Below the pieces are notes generated by a model, which ran no database searches, had not been told where the DNA came from, and saw only the letters and a program-made list of their open reading frames with translations. The position numbers and the translations under genes are program-made. A stretch of 64,000 nucleotides of DNA from Rhizobium sp. Leaf262 (lineage in GTDB: Bacteria; Pseudomonadota; Alphaproteobacteria; Rhizobiales; Rhizobiaceae): NCBI RefSeq assembly GCF_001422245.1, contig NZ_LMMM01000019.1:124001-188000 (forward strand). Direction: 5' to 3'. Of this stretch, positions 36,038-46,853 are shown in pieces; the stretch's first letter is position 1; each line of letters starts with the position of its first letter.

Positions 36038-36712
36038 ATGGTGTCGTCAAGCGACAGTACGGTTCAGATCGCTCGAAGGGGCTTGATGCTGGTGATTTCC
36101 TCGCCGTCCGGTGCGGGAAAATCCACCATTGCGCGGACGTTGCTGGATAGAGACAAGAACATTTCGCTTTCGGTGAGTGTGACGACCAGAGCCCGCCGCC
36201 AGAGTGAAATCGACGGCATTCACTACCATTTCATTTCCAAGCGGGAGTTCGAGCGTCTTCGTGAGACCGAATCCCTGCTGGAGTGGGCAGAAGTGCACGG
36301 AAACTTCTATGGTACGCCGCGTGAGCCCGTCGAGACCGCCATGGGCGAAGGCCGCGATATGTTGTTTGATATCGACTGGCAGGGCGCCGAACAGCTTCAG
36401 GACAAGATGAAGGCGGATGTCGTCTCGATCTTCATTCTGCCGCCCACCATGACGGAATTGCAATCGCGCCTGCACCGCCGGGCGGAAGATACCGAGGATG
36501 TCATTCAGACCCGCCTTCTGAACTCACGCTCGGAAATCGAACACTGGCGCGACTACGACTACGTCATTCTCAACGACGATCTGCAAGCCGCTTTCGACGC
36601 CGTGGAAGCCATCGTCAAAGCTGAACGCGTTCGCCGCGATCGCAGGCACGGCATGTTCGATTTCGTGAGGAGCTTGCTGCAGGAAGAGCCTTCGCTGCCA
36701 ACACATCTCTAG
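36038..36712 (+). CDS. gmk: Guanylate kinase
   Basis: A 224-residue enzyme that phosphorylates GMP to GDP. The P-loop is [10 protein letters not shown] (residues 21-30), and the GMP-binding segments [17 protein letters not shown] and [12 protein letters not shown] follow. GGAG lies 7 nt before the ATG and overlaps the yicC stop. It converges with rsmA, about 125 bp away. Confidence 0.96.
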   Translation: MVSSSDSTVQIARRGLMLVISSPSGAGKSTIARTLLDRDKNISLSVSVTTRARRQSEIDGIHYHFISKREFERLRETESLLEWAEVHGNFYGTPREPVETAMGEGRDMLFDIDWQGAEQLQDKMKADVVSIFILPPTMTELQSRLHRRAEDTEDVIQTRLLNSRSEIEHWRDYDYVILNDDLQAAFDAVEAIVKAERVRRDRRHGMFDFVRSLLQEEPSLPTHL

Positions 36713-36838
36713 CATTTCGCTCGCTCAAGTTCTGGAGGGGTGCGCGTCCGTTCCAGTCCGCAAATGACATGCGGTATCTGTAGCCTTGTCAGGACTTGTG
36801 CGGCTTCAGATGAACCCCGCAGTGGACCAGCCTCGGGA

Positions 36839-37684
36839 TCAGGTGCCGGGCGCTTCCAGCGTATTTGCCAGTCTTACAAACTCTTCCACAGACAGCGTTT
36901 CTGCACGCCGTGTTGGGTCGATCCCGGCTTTTTCGAGCAGCGCTTCTCCACCAATGCTTTTGACGCTTTGGCGCAACATTTTGCGGCGCTGACCGAAGGC
37001 GGCCTCCGTTACTTTTTCAAGCGTTGAGACATCGCAGGCCAGAGGTTTGTCTTTCGGTAGCAGGTGCACCACCGTGGAGGTGACTTTCGGTGGCGGGCTG
37101 AATGCCTGTGGCGGAACATCGAACGCCATTTCCGGAACCGTGCGCCAGCCTGCCAGCACGCCAAGGCGGCCGTAGTGATTATCGCCTTCCTCTGCCACGA
37201 TGCGTTGACCCACTTCCTTTTGAAACATCAGCGTGAGCGAAAGCCAGAAGGGGGGCCATGTCTTCGGCAGGAGCCAGTTAACCAGCAGCTGTGTTCCGAC
37301 ATTATAGGGCAGGTTGGCAATGATACGGACGGGTTCTCCCTTGGGAACAAGCGTGTCGAAATCAACCTTGAGCGCATCACCCTCGATGACCTCCAGACGT
37401 CCCGGATAGTGATCCGATATTTCTGCAAGCGCAGGCAGACAGCGGCTATCGCGCTCAACCGCAATCAACTTCTTCGCACCCAGCGACAGGATCGCGCGTG
37501 TAAGCCCGCCAGGCCCTGGGCCGACCTCCACAACGGTCACGCCTTCGAGCGGACCTGCGGTCCTTGCGATCTTCTGGGTCAGGTTGAGATCGAGCAGAAA
37601 ATTCTGGCCGAGTGATTTCTTCGCATCCAGACCGTGACGTTGAATAACATCACGCAGAGGCGGAAGCCCGTCGATGGCTGCCAT
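36839..37684 (-). CDS. rsmA: 16S rRNA dimethyladenosine transferase
   Basis: A 281-residue SAM-dependent methyltransferase (KsgA) that dimethylates A1518/A1519 of 16S rRNA late in 30S assembly. [11 protein letters not shown], the SAM motif [11 protein letters not shown] and the catalytic NLPYNV are present. Its ATG overlaps the TAA of pdxA by one base (TAATG), so it is the last gene of the lpt-surA-pdxA series. Confidence 0.96.
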   Translation of the reverse strand: MAAIDGLPPLRDVIQRHGLDAKKSLGQNFLLDLNLTQKIARTAGPLEGVTVVEVGPGPGGLTRAILSLGAKKLIAVERDSRCLPALAEISDHYPGRLEVIEGDALKVDFDTLVPKGEPVRIIANLPYNVGTQLLVNWLLPKTWPPFWLSLTLMFQKEVGQRIVAEEGDNHYGRLGVLAGWRTVPEMAFDVPPQAFSPPPKVTSTVVHLLPKDKPLACDVSTLEKVTEAAFGQRRKMLRQSVKSIGGEALLEKAGIDPTRRAETLSVEEFVRLANTLEAPGT

Positions 37685-38703
37685 TATGCTTTTACCTGTC
37701 GTGCGGCGATTTGAACGGCCATTTTCAGTGCTGCAACAAGGCTCGACTCATTGGCAATGCCTTGTCCTGCGATACCGAACGCTGTGCCGTGGTCCGGCGA
37801 TGTGCGAATGAAGGGTAGACCCAATGTTACATTGACGGAATCGTCGAAGCCGAGTGCTTTTGCGGGAATGAGAGCCTGATCGTGATACATGCAGATGGCG
37901 ACATCGTAACGTCTGCGCGCTGAATCATGGAACATCGTATCCGCGGGCAGGGGACCGAAAGCATCGATGCCTTCCTTGCGCAGCTGGATCGTGGCCGGAT
38001 GGATAAGATCGCGATCTTCGGTGCCGATGGCACCGTCTTCCCCGGCGTGGGGATTGAGGCCTGCCACGGCAAGACGCGGAGCTTCGATGCCGAATTTCTC
38101 AACAAGATCGGCAGCGACGATACGGCAGGTCCGCACGATCAGCTCCTCGGTCAATGCGCTGGGAACGTCCTTGACCGGAATATGTATCGTCACGGGCACG
38201 ACACGCAGTTTCGGACCTGCGATCATCATCACGGGCGAGACCGTGGTGTCCGTGAGCTTCGCTGCAAGGTCCGCCAGAAACTCTGTGTGCCCGGGAAAAC
38301 CGAAGCCAGCCTCGTACAGCACGGATTTGGCAATGGGATTGGTCACGACAGCGGACGCCCTTTTCTCCACCGTCAGCGATACGGCTGTCTCAATCGCCTT
38401 GATGGTGGCTAGGGCCGCACCGACATGCGGTTGACCCGCCTGAACCTCGAAACCGACAGGAATGGGAAGTACAGGCAGGGCATCGGCGAATGCCGAGGCC
38501 GCGTCTTCCGGTTCGCAGATGTGCAGGCTGACGTCGATCCCCAGGAGATTGGCCCGGCTGGCAATCACATCGGGGTCACCAAGCAGAATAAATGGCGGCA
38601 GGCCGAGCTCGCGACGTTTTGCCCAGGCAACAATGGTGACATCGGGGCCGATCCCGGCAGGATCACCTTGGGTGAGAGCAAGAGGCAAAGACGGCAGGGT
38701 CAC
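37684..38703 (-). CDS. pdxA: 4-hydroxythreonine-4-phosphate dehydrogenase
   Basis: A 339-residue enzyme of pyridoxal phosphate synthesis that oxidises 4-phosphohydroxy-L-threonine with [14 protein letters not shown] at the N-terminus, the GHTEFLA metal-site His, and [11 protein letters not shown] with another metal-binding His match the family. It lies between the surA-like gene (11 bp upstream) and rsmA (1-bp overlap). Confidence 0.95.
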   Translation of the reverse strand: MTLPSLPLALTQGDPAGIGPDVTIVAWAKRRELGLPPFILLGDPDVIASRANLLGIDVSLHICEPEDAASAFADALPVLPIPVGFEVQAGQPHVGAALATIKAIETAVSLTVEKRASAVVTNPIAKSVLYEAGFGFPGHTEFLADLAAKLTDTTVSPVMMIAGPKLRVVPVTIHIPVKDVPSALTEELIVRTCRIVAADLVEKFGIEAPRLAVAGLNPHAGEDGAIGTEDRDLIHPATIQLRKEGIDAFGPLPADTMFHDSARRRYDVAICMYHDQALIPAKALGFDDSVNVTLGLPFIRTSPDHGTAFGIAGQGIANESSLVAALKMAVQIAARQVKA

Positions 38704-38714
38704 GAAATGCGCTT

Positions 38715-39659
38715 TCAGGTGCTGGTAATCTGAGCTTTCTTGCGCAGTTCATCCAGATATTTCTTGTCGTTCGGGTTTTCACCCTTGTCAGCCTTCATTA
38801 GATCCTCTGCCCGGAACACGATTTCTGCGGCATAGTCGTCAGAAACCTGCTGTTTCTTGCATACTGCGAGATACTCGACGCCCTTCTCGGTAACGCGTGT
38901 GCCCGTCGTACCGCCTTCTGAAGTCTTCTCCACCAGAGGCTTCCAATCCGGCGGCAGTTCCGGCTCCAGCGTGCGACCGAGATCCTTGATCGACACATCC
39001 AGCATGGTGGCTGCAAAGGTTCTGGCCTGCTCGCAGCCGGGGTAGCGCTTGCGGGAAGCCTCGGCTTCGGACTTGCGTTTTCCGGTAATCGAATTGCGTT
39101 TCGATTCAGGGATAACGAAGATGATCTGCTGGAGGAAATATTCTGTTGTAACCGGCTTCTGGCCACGTTCCTTGAGGCGGGTAACGAAGTCCTGAGTAGA
39201 CATCCTGTTACGGCCGCCATAGCGGGCATTGACGAGGCGCGGCCAGCTCATCTGGATAGCGATGAAGGATTTGAAGTGGTCGGCGCCAACGCCGGCCTGC
39301 GACAGGACCTTGGTCAGCTGATCGGTGGTCATCTTGTTCGTAGCAGCGAAACGGGCAAAGGACGCATCGACGTCGGAGGTGCTGACCGACATTTTGACCC
39401 GGGCGATTTCTTCACGCTTCAGGGCTTCATCGATAAGCTGCTCGCGTGCCTTCTCGGCAAGATTGCCGGACTGACGTTGCAGTTTCAAGAAGGCAACGCG
39501 CCGGGCAATGTCATCGCTGGTGATCGGTGTCTTGTTGACCACGACTTTGACGGCGCTGGCGGCATGCGCCTGATGTGCTGGTAGTGCAACAATCACGGGA
39601 ACTGCAAAAATCGCGAAGGCGAATGCTACGCTGCGCAACGCCGTCTTACCGAGTTTCAT
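38715..39659 (-). CDS. SurA-like periplasmic chaperone
   Basis: About 314 residues with a signal peptide ([20 protein letters not shown] then AHA before the likely cut). The mature N-terminal [25 protein letters not shown] is the SurA N-domain pattern. A recognisable second parvulin domain is not evident, as in short alphaproteobacterial SurA proteins. Position after lptD matches a role in outer-membrane protein folding. The start is ATG 39659; a longer frame to 39761 adds residues without a signal peptide. Confidence 0.85.
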   Translation of the reverse strand: MKLGKTALRSVAFAFAIFAVPVIVALPAHQAHAASAVKVVVNKTPITSDDIARRVAFLKLQRQSGNLAEKAREQLIDEALKREEIARVKMSVSTSDVDASFARFAATNKMTTDQLTKVLSQAGVGADHFKSFIAIQMSWPRLVNARYGGRNRMSTQDFVTRLKERGQKPVTTEYFLQQIIFVIPESKRNSITGKRKSEAEASRKRYPGCEQARTFAATMLDVSIKDLGRTLEPELPPDWKPLVEKTSEGGTTGTRVTEKGVEYLAVCKKQQVSDDYAAEIVFRAEDLMKADKGENPNDKKYLDELRKKAQITST

Positions 39660-39913
39660 GCTGTTCTCTCCCTGTCGACGCCGTTGGCCAGGCCTGCGGC
39701 TTTGTTTTTGGATTTTTTCGCTTATCGGATGAAGCGGATCGATCCGCTCGTCAACCAGCAAAGTCCATTTTGTTACAGTTTGTGTGTGAACGCGACCGTC
39801 TATACCACCGGATCGAAGGAAACGGCAATCGCGTGTGGGAAAAACACTGCAGTTATCTTACGGCAAAACGGTGGCAACGACTATGTCTTCGGATCACGAC
39901 GGATAAACAAGAA

Positions 39914-39935
39914 CGGCGGAGTTTTCACCCCGCCG
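39914..39935 (-). terminator. Possible terminator after lptD
   Basis: A hairpin with arms CGGCGG and CCGCCG around a 10-nt loop lies 9 bp past the lptD stop. On the minus strand it is followed by TTCTTGTTT. It could end most lptFGD transcripts, leaving surA-pdxA-rsmA to a promoter in the 285-bp gap. Confidence 0.5.
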
Positions 39936-39944
39936 CGATCTCGA

Positions 39945-42317
39945 TTAGAAATTATTCGGCTTCCAACCGATATCGGCATCATCCCAGTCCGTGCTGGCCG
40001 AGCCTACGCTGATGTCGCCCAATGTACGGAATGCGAGGCGCGCATTGATCGACCAGTCATTCGCAGACTCGTTTACAGCGTTGATGCTGCCTTCGTCGGA
40101 ATAGCTGACGGTGAAGATCGTGCACTCGTCCTGGTAAAGAATGCCGATGCGGCGTTCGCTGGAGAACTTGTTGTTGATATCGTAATTGATCGCACCAAAG
40201 AGAGACCAGTTGTCATCCACACGCAACTTGCCGGACGCCTGAACGATATCCCGCTTGCGGTCATATCCGTATTCAGGCTGTGCATCGACCTGCGTATAGC
40301 TGACTTTACCCGAAACGCGATTGTCGGTGTAGGTAACTGCCGTCTCGGAACGATTGACCTCCAAGCTATCCTTGTCAAATCTCAGGCTGGAAGACAGCGA
40401 CAGGCCGATCGGCGCGTCGATGGCAGCCATGACGACGTAGTCGGACCGATCTGTTTCCAGGCCCGAGTTGGCGCCTGCATTGACGAGGTCGTTGGAAGCA
40501 AAAGAGTTTTCGCCGGCAATATGGAAGGACTGCCCCGCAATCGCGCGGATGCCATATCCATTGTCGAATGTACCGTTATAGCGAAAACCGAGATTTGCCC
40601 GCGTACCACCTTCGATACGGTCGAAGCCGGAGAACTTGTCGCGCTCGAACAGGTTGGTCGCATCGAACACGAAGGCCTGCGAATCCTCGTTGGGAAGTTC
40701 ACCCGCGTAAGATTCGTTCGGACGAACGAAGATTTGCGCGATAGGCTCGATGACGTGGTTGCTGTGAAGGGCAGTGAAGAGGATCGGATAACGGGCTTCA
40801 AGACCGAATGTCGCCATGCCGCGCAAGGCAGCATCATCATTGATCGTGCCGTCATAATTCAAAGACGTGCCAAAGCTGTTTGCAGACATATCCGTCCACA
40901 ATGCGTCTCCGCGTGCAGCCAGAAGAGGCGTCAGGAGCAAGCCGCTGTCAAAGGTAAAGGTCCGCTTCCACTCTGCCTCAGTTGACAGACGCGTGTAGCT
41001 GCCTTCGAGGCCGTTATAACGGATGGAATTACCGAGGTTGTAGGCATCCTGATTCTGCCGCGTCAGGCTGGTGAAGTTGGTCGTCAGCGAAAGCTCGCCG
41101 CCATAAACCGGGTCCGGCATGAAGTAACGGTAGTCGAGTGCAGGATGAACGATGGCCTGCTTGCGCTCTTCCGTTTCCGAATCGTCCTTGTCCTGAACGT
41201 TGAAGTAATAAGCGTTCAGATCGAAGTTGTTACGCTCGCCAAGGCCATTAAGATAAAGCTTGTTGGTCTGGACCGAGCTTTTATAATCCTTGATGCCATA
41301 GGTGCGCGAGAAGTTGTTGTCGGTCTGCACCATGGCATCCCAGCCGAAGGCCCAGCGGGGATTAATGTTGAATTCGCCCCTGGAAGCGATCATCGCACGC
41401 GTATCGTTCAGCGAGTCGCTCGTATTGGCATCGAAATCCTTCGAGTTCTGCTGGTTGATGCCGGCAGCTCGCAATGTATGCGTTCCCATTTCGAAACGCT
41501 GACGCAACTCACCCTCGAGCAGAAGACCCTGCGAGGTATAGTAGGTTGGCGTAATCGTCATGTCTGATGTGTCAGACAGGACCTGGAAATAAGGAACGCC
41601 GATGCCGAAGCCGAGATTGTCGGTGACGCTCATGCGCGGAAACAGGAAGCCAGATTTCCGTTTTACCGTGTTGTCGGGGACCGTAATGAAAGGCAGATAG
41701 GCAATGGACTTGCCGAACAGCTCGAAACGGGCCTTCTCCAGCCGCACAGTGTGTGTCTTTCCATCCTGAATGACGCGTTCGGCTTTTACCTGCCACAAAG
41801 GCGGCTTGTCCGGGCGCTCCGCGCAGGGAAGGCAGGCCGTGTAGACACCGTTGTTGAGAACCATCACGTCCTGGGAAAGACGTTCTGCGCTCTCGCCCGC
41901 GATGCGAGTGTTGTCTGTCGTTTCCACACGAAGCGTGTTGACGAAGCCCTGGCCAAAGTCATCTGTGACATCGAGTTCGTCGGCATAGATACGGTTGCCG
42001 CCTGGCTCGATCAGTTCGATGTTGCCGCGCGCAAGAACGCGACCGGTCGACTGATTGTATTCCACGCGCTGCGCCACCATGCGGTAGCCCGTATAGTGCA
42101 TGCGCACCCCACCGGTTGCGATCACGCGCTTCGAGTCACGATTATACGTCAGTTGATTTGCTGTAAGCAGGAGTTTTGATTGGTCTTGTGGGTCGCCCAC
42201 GATAACGCCGTCCTCAGCAAAAACGCTGGAAGCGGTCGCCACATATGCGCACACAGCAGCCCCAGTCAGAAGGGCTGTCGCAAGCCGTCTGATATTCCCG
42301 CGGTCAAATACCGCCAC
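39945..42317 (-). CDS. lptD: LPS-assembly protein LptD
   Basis: A 790-residue outer-membrane protein that inserts lipopolysaccharide in the outer leaflet. A signal peptide of about 34 residues is followed by an OstA/LptA-like jellyroll (about 40-200) and a large C-terminal beta-barrel, with paired cysteines near the N-terminal part (CLPCAERP) and a single Cys near the C-terminus (QDECTIF). GTG start overlaps the lptG TAG by one base (TAGTG). Confidence 0.95.
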   Translation of the reverse strand: MAVFDRGNIRRLATALLTGAAVCAYVATASSVFAEDGVIVGDPQDQSKLLLTANQLTYNRDSKRVIATGGVRMHYTGYRMVAQRVEYNQSTGRVLARGNIELIEPGGNRIYADELDVTDDFGQGFVNTLRVETTDNTRIAGESAERLSQDVMVLNNGVYTACLPCAERPDKPPLWQVKAERVIQDGKTHTVRLEKARFELFGKSIAYLPFITVPDNTVKRKSGFLFPRMSVTDNLGFGIGVPYFQVLSDTSDMTITPTYYTSQGLLLEGELRQRFEMGTHTLRAAGINQQNSKDFDANTSDSLNDTRAMIASRGEFNINPRWAFGWDAMVQTDNNFSRTYGIKDYKSSVQTNKLYLNGLGERNNFDLNAYYFNVQDKDDSETEERKQAIVHPALDYRYFMPDPVYGGELSLTTNFTSLTRQNQDAYNLGNSIRYNGLEGSYTRLSTEAEWKRTFTFDSGLLLTPLLAARGDALWTDMSANSFGTSLNYDGTINDDAALRGMATFGLEARYPILFTALHSNHVIEPIAQIFVRPNESYAGELPNEDSQAFVFDATNLFERDKFSGFDRIEGGTRANLGFRYNGTFDNGYGIRAIAGQSFHIAGENSFASNDLVNAGANSGLETDRSDYVVMAAIDAPIGLSLSSSLRFDKDSLEVNRSETAVTYTDNRVSGKVSYTQVDAQPEYGYDRKRDIVQASGKLRVDDNWSLFGAINYDINNKFSSERRIGILYQDECTIFTVSYSDEGSINAVNESANDWSINARLAFRTLGDISVGSASTDWDDADIGWKPNNF

Positions 42318-43405
42318 TAGCCGTCCTCCTGATGAAGCAGAATGGTTGCACCTAACGCCAACGCCACGACGACTGGAACCCAGACCGCGACGAAGGGAGG
42401 GACAACCCCGCTACTCCCGAATGCCCTTACGAGCACGGTTACTACATAAAGCACGAAGCCGGAAACGATTCCACCCAGAATCACTGAACGAGACTGTGCA
42501 AAACGGCTGAACTTTAATGAAACAGTCGCGGCGATCAAGGTCATCGCCACAAGCAGAAATGGCATGGAGAGCAGGAAGTGATACTGCGTCTCGAGCGCTT
42601 TTGAGGAAATTCCGAAAGACTGAGCGACCTCGATTTTGTGAGAAAGCTCAAAGAAAGCAACGGTTTCGGGCTGCGTCAAACGCTCCTGAACGAATTCCTG
42701 TCTCAGATTGGTACTGATTCGTGCCGTCGGTTCCCGCGTTGGCACATGGCCCGGTGTGATCTCTGCGACATCGTTAAGAAGCCAGTAACCATCTTCCAAC
42801 TTAGCCGACTTCGCATCCTGCCGCTTGAGGATATTGCCGGCCTTGTCGAGGTGGATGAGCACCACATCCTTGAGCAGAGTGCCATTGTCCTCGAAGCTCT
42901 TGGCGCCGATGATCGTATCTTGGCCACCGCTACTCTGGCGCAGCCAGGGCAGAACCTGCTGCTGGCGTGAAGAACCGCCCTCGTTGCGCCAGCCCGACTC
43001 GACCGCCAGCGACTTCGTCTCGCCCCAGGCTGCGATCGGGTTGAGTATGGTGACGGCAAGGATGCCGAGGATGATTGCCCCGCCTACGAAAGGCAGGATG
43101 AACTGCCAGGCGGAAATGCCCGCTGCGCGCGTCACCACGAGTTCGTAGCGACGGTTGAGGGAAATCAGCGTCGTCATGCCGACAAAGAGCGCGATGAAGG
43201 GAACCGTCTGTTGCAGGATGAGTGGAAGGCGCAAGGCCGTGAGACCGAGTGCCGCCGGAACCGAGTATCCGGGCAGTCCCGACATGCGCCGGGCAGTCTC
43301 GCTGAAATCGGCCAGGAAGATGATTGCGGAAATGCCCAGCAGGAACCAGAAGGTCGTGATGGCATAACGCTTGAGGAAGTAACGGGCGAGGGTGCCGAAG
43401 ATCAT
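42317..43405 (-). CDS. lptG: LPS export ABC permease LptG
   Basis: A 362-residue inner-membrane protein with three helices before and three after a large periplasmic jellyroll, the LptF/LptG topology. It extracts LPS from the inner membrane with LptF and the ATPase LptB, which is not in the window. It overlaps lptF by four bases (ATGA at 43402-43405) and lptD by one. Confidence 0.94.
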   Translation of the reverse strand: MIFGTLARYFLKRYAITTFWFLLGISAIIFLADFSETARRMSGLPGYSVPAALGLTALRLPLILQQTVPFIALFVGMTTLISLNRRYELVVTRAAGISAWQFILPFVGGAIILGILAVTILNPIAAWGETKSLAVESGWRNEGGSSRQQQVLPWLRQSSGGQDTIIGAKSFEDNGTLLKDVVLIHLDKAGNILKRQDAKSAKLEDGYWLLNDVAEITPGHVPTREPTARISTNLRQEFVQERLTQPETVAFFELSHKIEVAQSFGISSKALETQYHFLLSMPFLLVAMTLIAATVSLKFSRFAQSRSVILGGIVSGFVLYVVTVLVRAFGSSGVVPPFVAVWVPVVVALALGATILLHQEDG

Positions 43406-44571
43406 GCGCTTTGTCCTCCCGAACCCGTGGCTTTGGCCGGCGAGAGCCGCTTCTGAACCTTCTGGAGCGCATTGACCAGTGCACGCGGCATCAACAGCTT
43501 CTTGCCGGTTGCCAGCAGGAAGACGGCGATCCCGCCGCTGACCACCGGAACGGCATAGACGAAGGGAATGAACGCGGCGCTCTGCTTTACCTGATTGGTG
43601 AAATAAAAGCCGAGCCAGCGCAACATGAAGGCGGTGATGAGCGCAGCCACCATGGGATGCAGCCGCGCTTCTCGGTGCGAACGGGCATCAGCGGCCACGA
43701 CAAGCGAAATCAGCGCAAAGACGATCGGGAACAGCCAGTCGGACAGGCGACGATGCAGTTCGGAGCGGAAGCCGCCAGGTGACTTCTTGTAGCTTTCCAC
43801 GCTTTCATCGGGTGACAGCAAGAAGGACAGGCTTGCATCGCTGGAGGAAATCGAAGGCTCGTTGTCGGATTTTTCGGACATGGTCGACAAGTCGAATGCG
43901 TAGGACAGGAACTTGACGACAGAAACCTTGCCGTCAGGTGTTTTTTGCTGCACTTCGCCATCGCGCATCGTCAGTGACGCGCCGCCTTCATCGATCATGC
44001 CTTCCTTGGCATAATAAATAAGGTCGTAATTGGGGTCGCGACGGTCTGCGACGAACAATCCACGCAGAATACGGCCCTGACGTTCGCCAATCTGTACGTA
44101 AAGTCCATCCTGAATGGTGCGGAACGTTTTTTCCTCGATGACCGATGACAGCAGGTCGGCATAGGCGGCCGCAACCATCTGCCGGGCGGCGGTGCGGGCC
44201 GGGGGCTCGGCAAAATTGGTGATGCCGAAGGAGACGAGGCTCAGAACCGTACCAAGAATGAGGATAGGTTTGAAAATGACGGATCGCGGTGCACCGGATG
44301 CGTCAATGATTGCCAGCTCGGAATCGGTGTTCATCGCGGTCAATGTCTGCGTGATGGCGATAACCAGCGCAAAAGGCAGCACGACGGGAATGAGAGTCGG
44401 CAGTAGCATGGTTGCCAAGGTCACGAACGAACCCATGGACTGGCCGGTATCGGTGACGAGATTGATTCTCTGCAGAACCTGAATCGTCCAGATAATCGCC
44501 AGAACAGGCAGCAACGCGACCAGAAACATCTGCGTCGCACGTCGCAATATGTAGCGTTCAAGAAGCGTCAT
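43402..44571 (-). CDS. lptF: LPS export ABC permease LptF
   Basis: A 389-residue partner of LptG with the same six-helix plus periplasmic-domain layout, beginning MTLLERYILRRATQMFLVAL. It heads the lptF-lptG-lptD operon on the minus strand. The 262-bp region upstream is shared with divergent pepA, whose promoter must lie there too. Confidence 0.94.
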   Translation of the reverse strand: MTLLERYILRRATQMFLVALLPVLAIIWTIQVLQRINLVTDTGQSMGSFVTLATMLLPTLIPVVLPFALVIAITQTLTAMNTDSELAIIDASGAPRSVIFKPILILGTVLSLVSFGITNFAEPPARTAARQMVAAAYADLLSSVIEEKTFRTIQDGLYVQIGERQGRILRGLFVADRRDPNYDLIYYAKEGMIDEGGASLTMRDGEVQQKTPDGKVSVVKFLSYAFDLSTMSEKSDNEPSISSSDASLSFLLSPDESVESYKKSPGGFRSELHRRLSDWLFPIVFALISLVVAADARSHREARLHPMVAALITAFMLRWLGFYFTNQVKQSAAFIPFVYAVPVVSGGIAVFLLATGKKLLMPRALVNALQKVQKRLSPAKATGSGGQSA

Positions 44572-44833
44572 TCGGTCCCTGGTACGGTGTCTTCGTGCCT
44601 GTTCCCCCCGCGGGAACGGCTTCTATCTAGCGGCAACGATCGCGAATGGCTATTCCGCACCATGCACAATTCTGTTTTGTGCGGTCATTTTTCTGAGCTC
44701 TGTGTCTTTTTGTTGAAGATGATTTTCGACGCGCCATTCTGATTGGTTCACAAAATTGACATGGCAAGATCGGATTGCAGGGTTGCGCCGGGGCCGGAAA
44801 AGGCCATGATCCGGCACATCCCGAAATACAGCG

Positions 44834-46336
44834 ATGAGCGAGAACATGTCCGCCAAATTCGATATCTCCTTTGCCAATTCCGCCAGCCTGGAAAACGCCA
44901 GCGCCTTTTTGTTGCAGGTCGCAGGCGATAACGCGCCCGCAGGTCAGGCGCAGGTCGATCCCGGCGGCGTTCTCCCCAAGGCCATGAAGGTGGCGGGCTA
45001 TGCGGCAAAGTCGATGAGCGTTCTGGATGTGCTGGCCCCACAGGGATCGGATGCAGACCGAATCGTGGTCATCGGTCTGGGCAAGCCCGCGAAGCTGACT
45101 GCGCATGACTGGCTGCGTGCCGGAGGCACCGCCGCTGCCCACTTCAAAAAGGCCGATAAGGCCGTCATCTATCTCGATGCACTTGGCACTGTCGTCGATG
45201 GCAAGGCCGCTGCCGACTTCGCGCTCGGCCTTCTCCTGCGTGCATACAGTTTTGATACCTACAAGACGAAAAAGAAAACAGACGACGACAAGACGCCCAA
45301 AAGCGTGGACGTGACCATCGTCACTGCCGCTCACGTAGAGGCAAAGACGGCATTCGAGACAGCCGAGGCCGAAGCGCAGGGCGTCATACTGGCTCGCGAT
45401 CTCGTCAATCTGCCACCGAATGTTTTGGGGCCAGTTGAGTTTGCGGAAAAGGCCGAGGAGTTGAAGAAACTCGGCGTCGATGTTGAAATCCTTGGTGAAA
45501 AGGAGATGAAAAAGCTCGGAATGGGCGCGCTGCTCGGCGTGGCGCAAGGCTCCGTCCGTCCTCCGCGACTCGCCATAATGCACTGGAAGGGCGGCTCCAA
45601 GAAGGACGAGCCGATTGCTTTCGTCGGCAAGGGTGTGGTCTTCGACACAGGCGGAATTTCGCTGAAGCCGGGCGCTGGCATGGAAGACATGAAGGGCGAC
45701 ATGGGTGGCGCTGCTGCCGTGACGGGCCTCATGCACACGCTGGCGGCGCGCAAGGCGAAGGCAAACGTCATCGGCGTCATCGGCCTTGTGGAAAACATGC
45801 CCGACGGTAATGCGCAACGTCCGGGCGATATCGTCACCTCAATGTCCGGCCAGACCATAGAGATCATCAACACCGATGCCGAAGGCCGCCTCGTGCTGGC
45901 GGACGCGCTCTGGTACACCAATGATCGTTTCAAGCCGAAGTTCATGATCAATCTGGCGACGCTGACCGGCGCGATTACCGTGGCACTTGGCAATCTTCAG
46001 GCGGGGCTCTTCAGCAACGACGACGCATTGGCGCAACAGTTAACCCAGGCGGGCGAAACGACCCAGGAGAAGTTGTGGCGCATGCCGCTCGGCAAGGACT
46101 ACGACAAGATCATCGACTCGAAATTCGCGGACATGAAGAACAGCTCGGGTCGTCTGGCCGGTTCCGTGACTGCTGCCCAGTTCCTGAAGCGTTTTGTGGG
46201 CGATACCCCGTGGGCACATCTGGATATCGCCGGCACGGCCATGGGATCGCCGCTGACCGAGATCAACCAGTCCTGGGGTTCTGGTTACGGCGTGCGTTTG
46301 CTCAACGAACTCGTCCGCGCGCATTATGAGGATTGA
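44834..46336 (+). CDS. pepA: Leucyl aminopeptidase
   Basis: A 500-residue M17 metallopeptidase that removes N-terminal residues from peptides. The C-terminal catalytic domain contains [17 protein letters not shown] and the two-metal motif [14 protein letters not shown]. PepA can also bind DNA in some bacteria (XerCD recombination); nothing in this sequence addresses that. Two starts are possible, ATG 44834 or ATG 44846. It is followed by holC, a common pairing. Confidence 0.95.
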   Translation: MSENMSAKFDISFANSASLENASAFLLQVAGDNAPAGQAQVDPGGVLPKAMKVAGYAAKSMSVLDVLAPQGSDADRIVVIGLGKPAKLTAHDWLRAGGTAAAHFKKADKAVIYLDALGTVVDGKAAADFALGLLLRAYSFDTYKTKKKTDDDKTPKSVDVTIVTAAHVEAKTAFETAEAEAQGVILARDLVNLPPNVLGPVEFAEKAEELKKLGVDVEILGEKEMKKLGMGALLGVAQGSVRPPRLAIMHWKGGSKKDEPIAFVGKGVVFDTGGISLKPGAGMEDMKGDMGGAAAVTGLMHTLAARKAKANVIGVIGLVENMPDGNAQRPGDIVTSMSGQTIEIINTDAEGRLVLADALWYTNDRFKPKFMINLATLTGAITVALGNLQAGLFSNDDALAQQLTQAGETTQEKLWRMPLGKDYDKIIDSKFADMKNSSGRLAGSVTAAQFLKRFVGDTPWAHLDIAGTAMGSPLTEINQSWGSGYGVRLLNELVRAHYED

Positions 46337-46368
46337 AGAGTGACGCAGAAGCCGGTACGGGCGTTCTG

Positions 46369-46818
46369 ATGACAGAGATACTGTTTTACCATTTGACGGA
46401 ATCGAAACTGGAAGACGCCCTGCCGCCTCTTCTGGAGAAGTCGCTGGAACGTGGCTGGAAGGTCGCGGTTCAGACGGCAGGCCAAGAGCGACGCGATGCC
46501 CTTGATGTTCATCTTTGGACCTATCGTGACGACAGTTTCATGCCACATGCCACCGACGCTTCAGAACGGGCCGCCGATCAGCCCGTTTTGCTGACGGCTG
46601 CGCCCGAAAATGCCAATGCCGCGAATGTCCGCTTCATCGTCGATGGCGCCGAGCCGCCGGCGCTCGAAAGTTATGAGCGGATCGTCTTCATGTTCGATGG
46701 CTATGATGCAGGCCAGCTTGAGGGCGCGAGGGCACAATGGAAAAGGCTGAAAGCCGAAGGTCATGTGTTGACGTATTGGCAGCAGTCACCCGAAGGTCGC
46801 TGGCAGAAGAAGGCGTAA
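46369..46818 (+). CDS. holC: DNA polymerase III subunit chi
   Basis: About 149 residues. MTEILFYHLTESKLEDALP at the start and YERIVFMFDGYD near the middle are the HolC pattern. Chi links the clamp loader to single-stranded DNA-binding protein. The start is placed at ATG 46369 by family comparison; the frame is open back to a TTG overlapping the pepA stop, which might be used for coupling. Confidence 0.9.
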   Translation: MTEILFYHLTESKLEDALPPLLEKSLERGWKVAVQTAGQERRDALDVHLWTYRDDSFMPHATDASERAADQPVLLTAAPENANAANVRFIVDGAEPPALESYERIVFMFDGYDAGQLEGARAQWKRLKAEGHVLTYWQQSPEGRWQKKA

Positions 46819-46853
46819 GTGAAAGCAAAGGCGTGGTACTGGGGGGAAGCATA

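Noticed and set aside
44627-45817. Minus-strand open frame opposite pepA
   Set aside because: Shadow of pepA with His/Cys/Arg-rich composition and no family resemblance.
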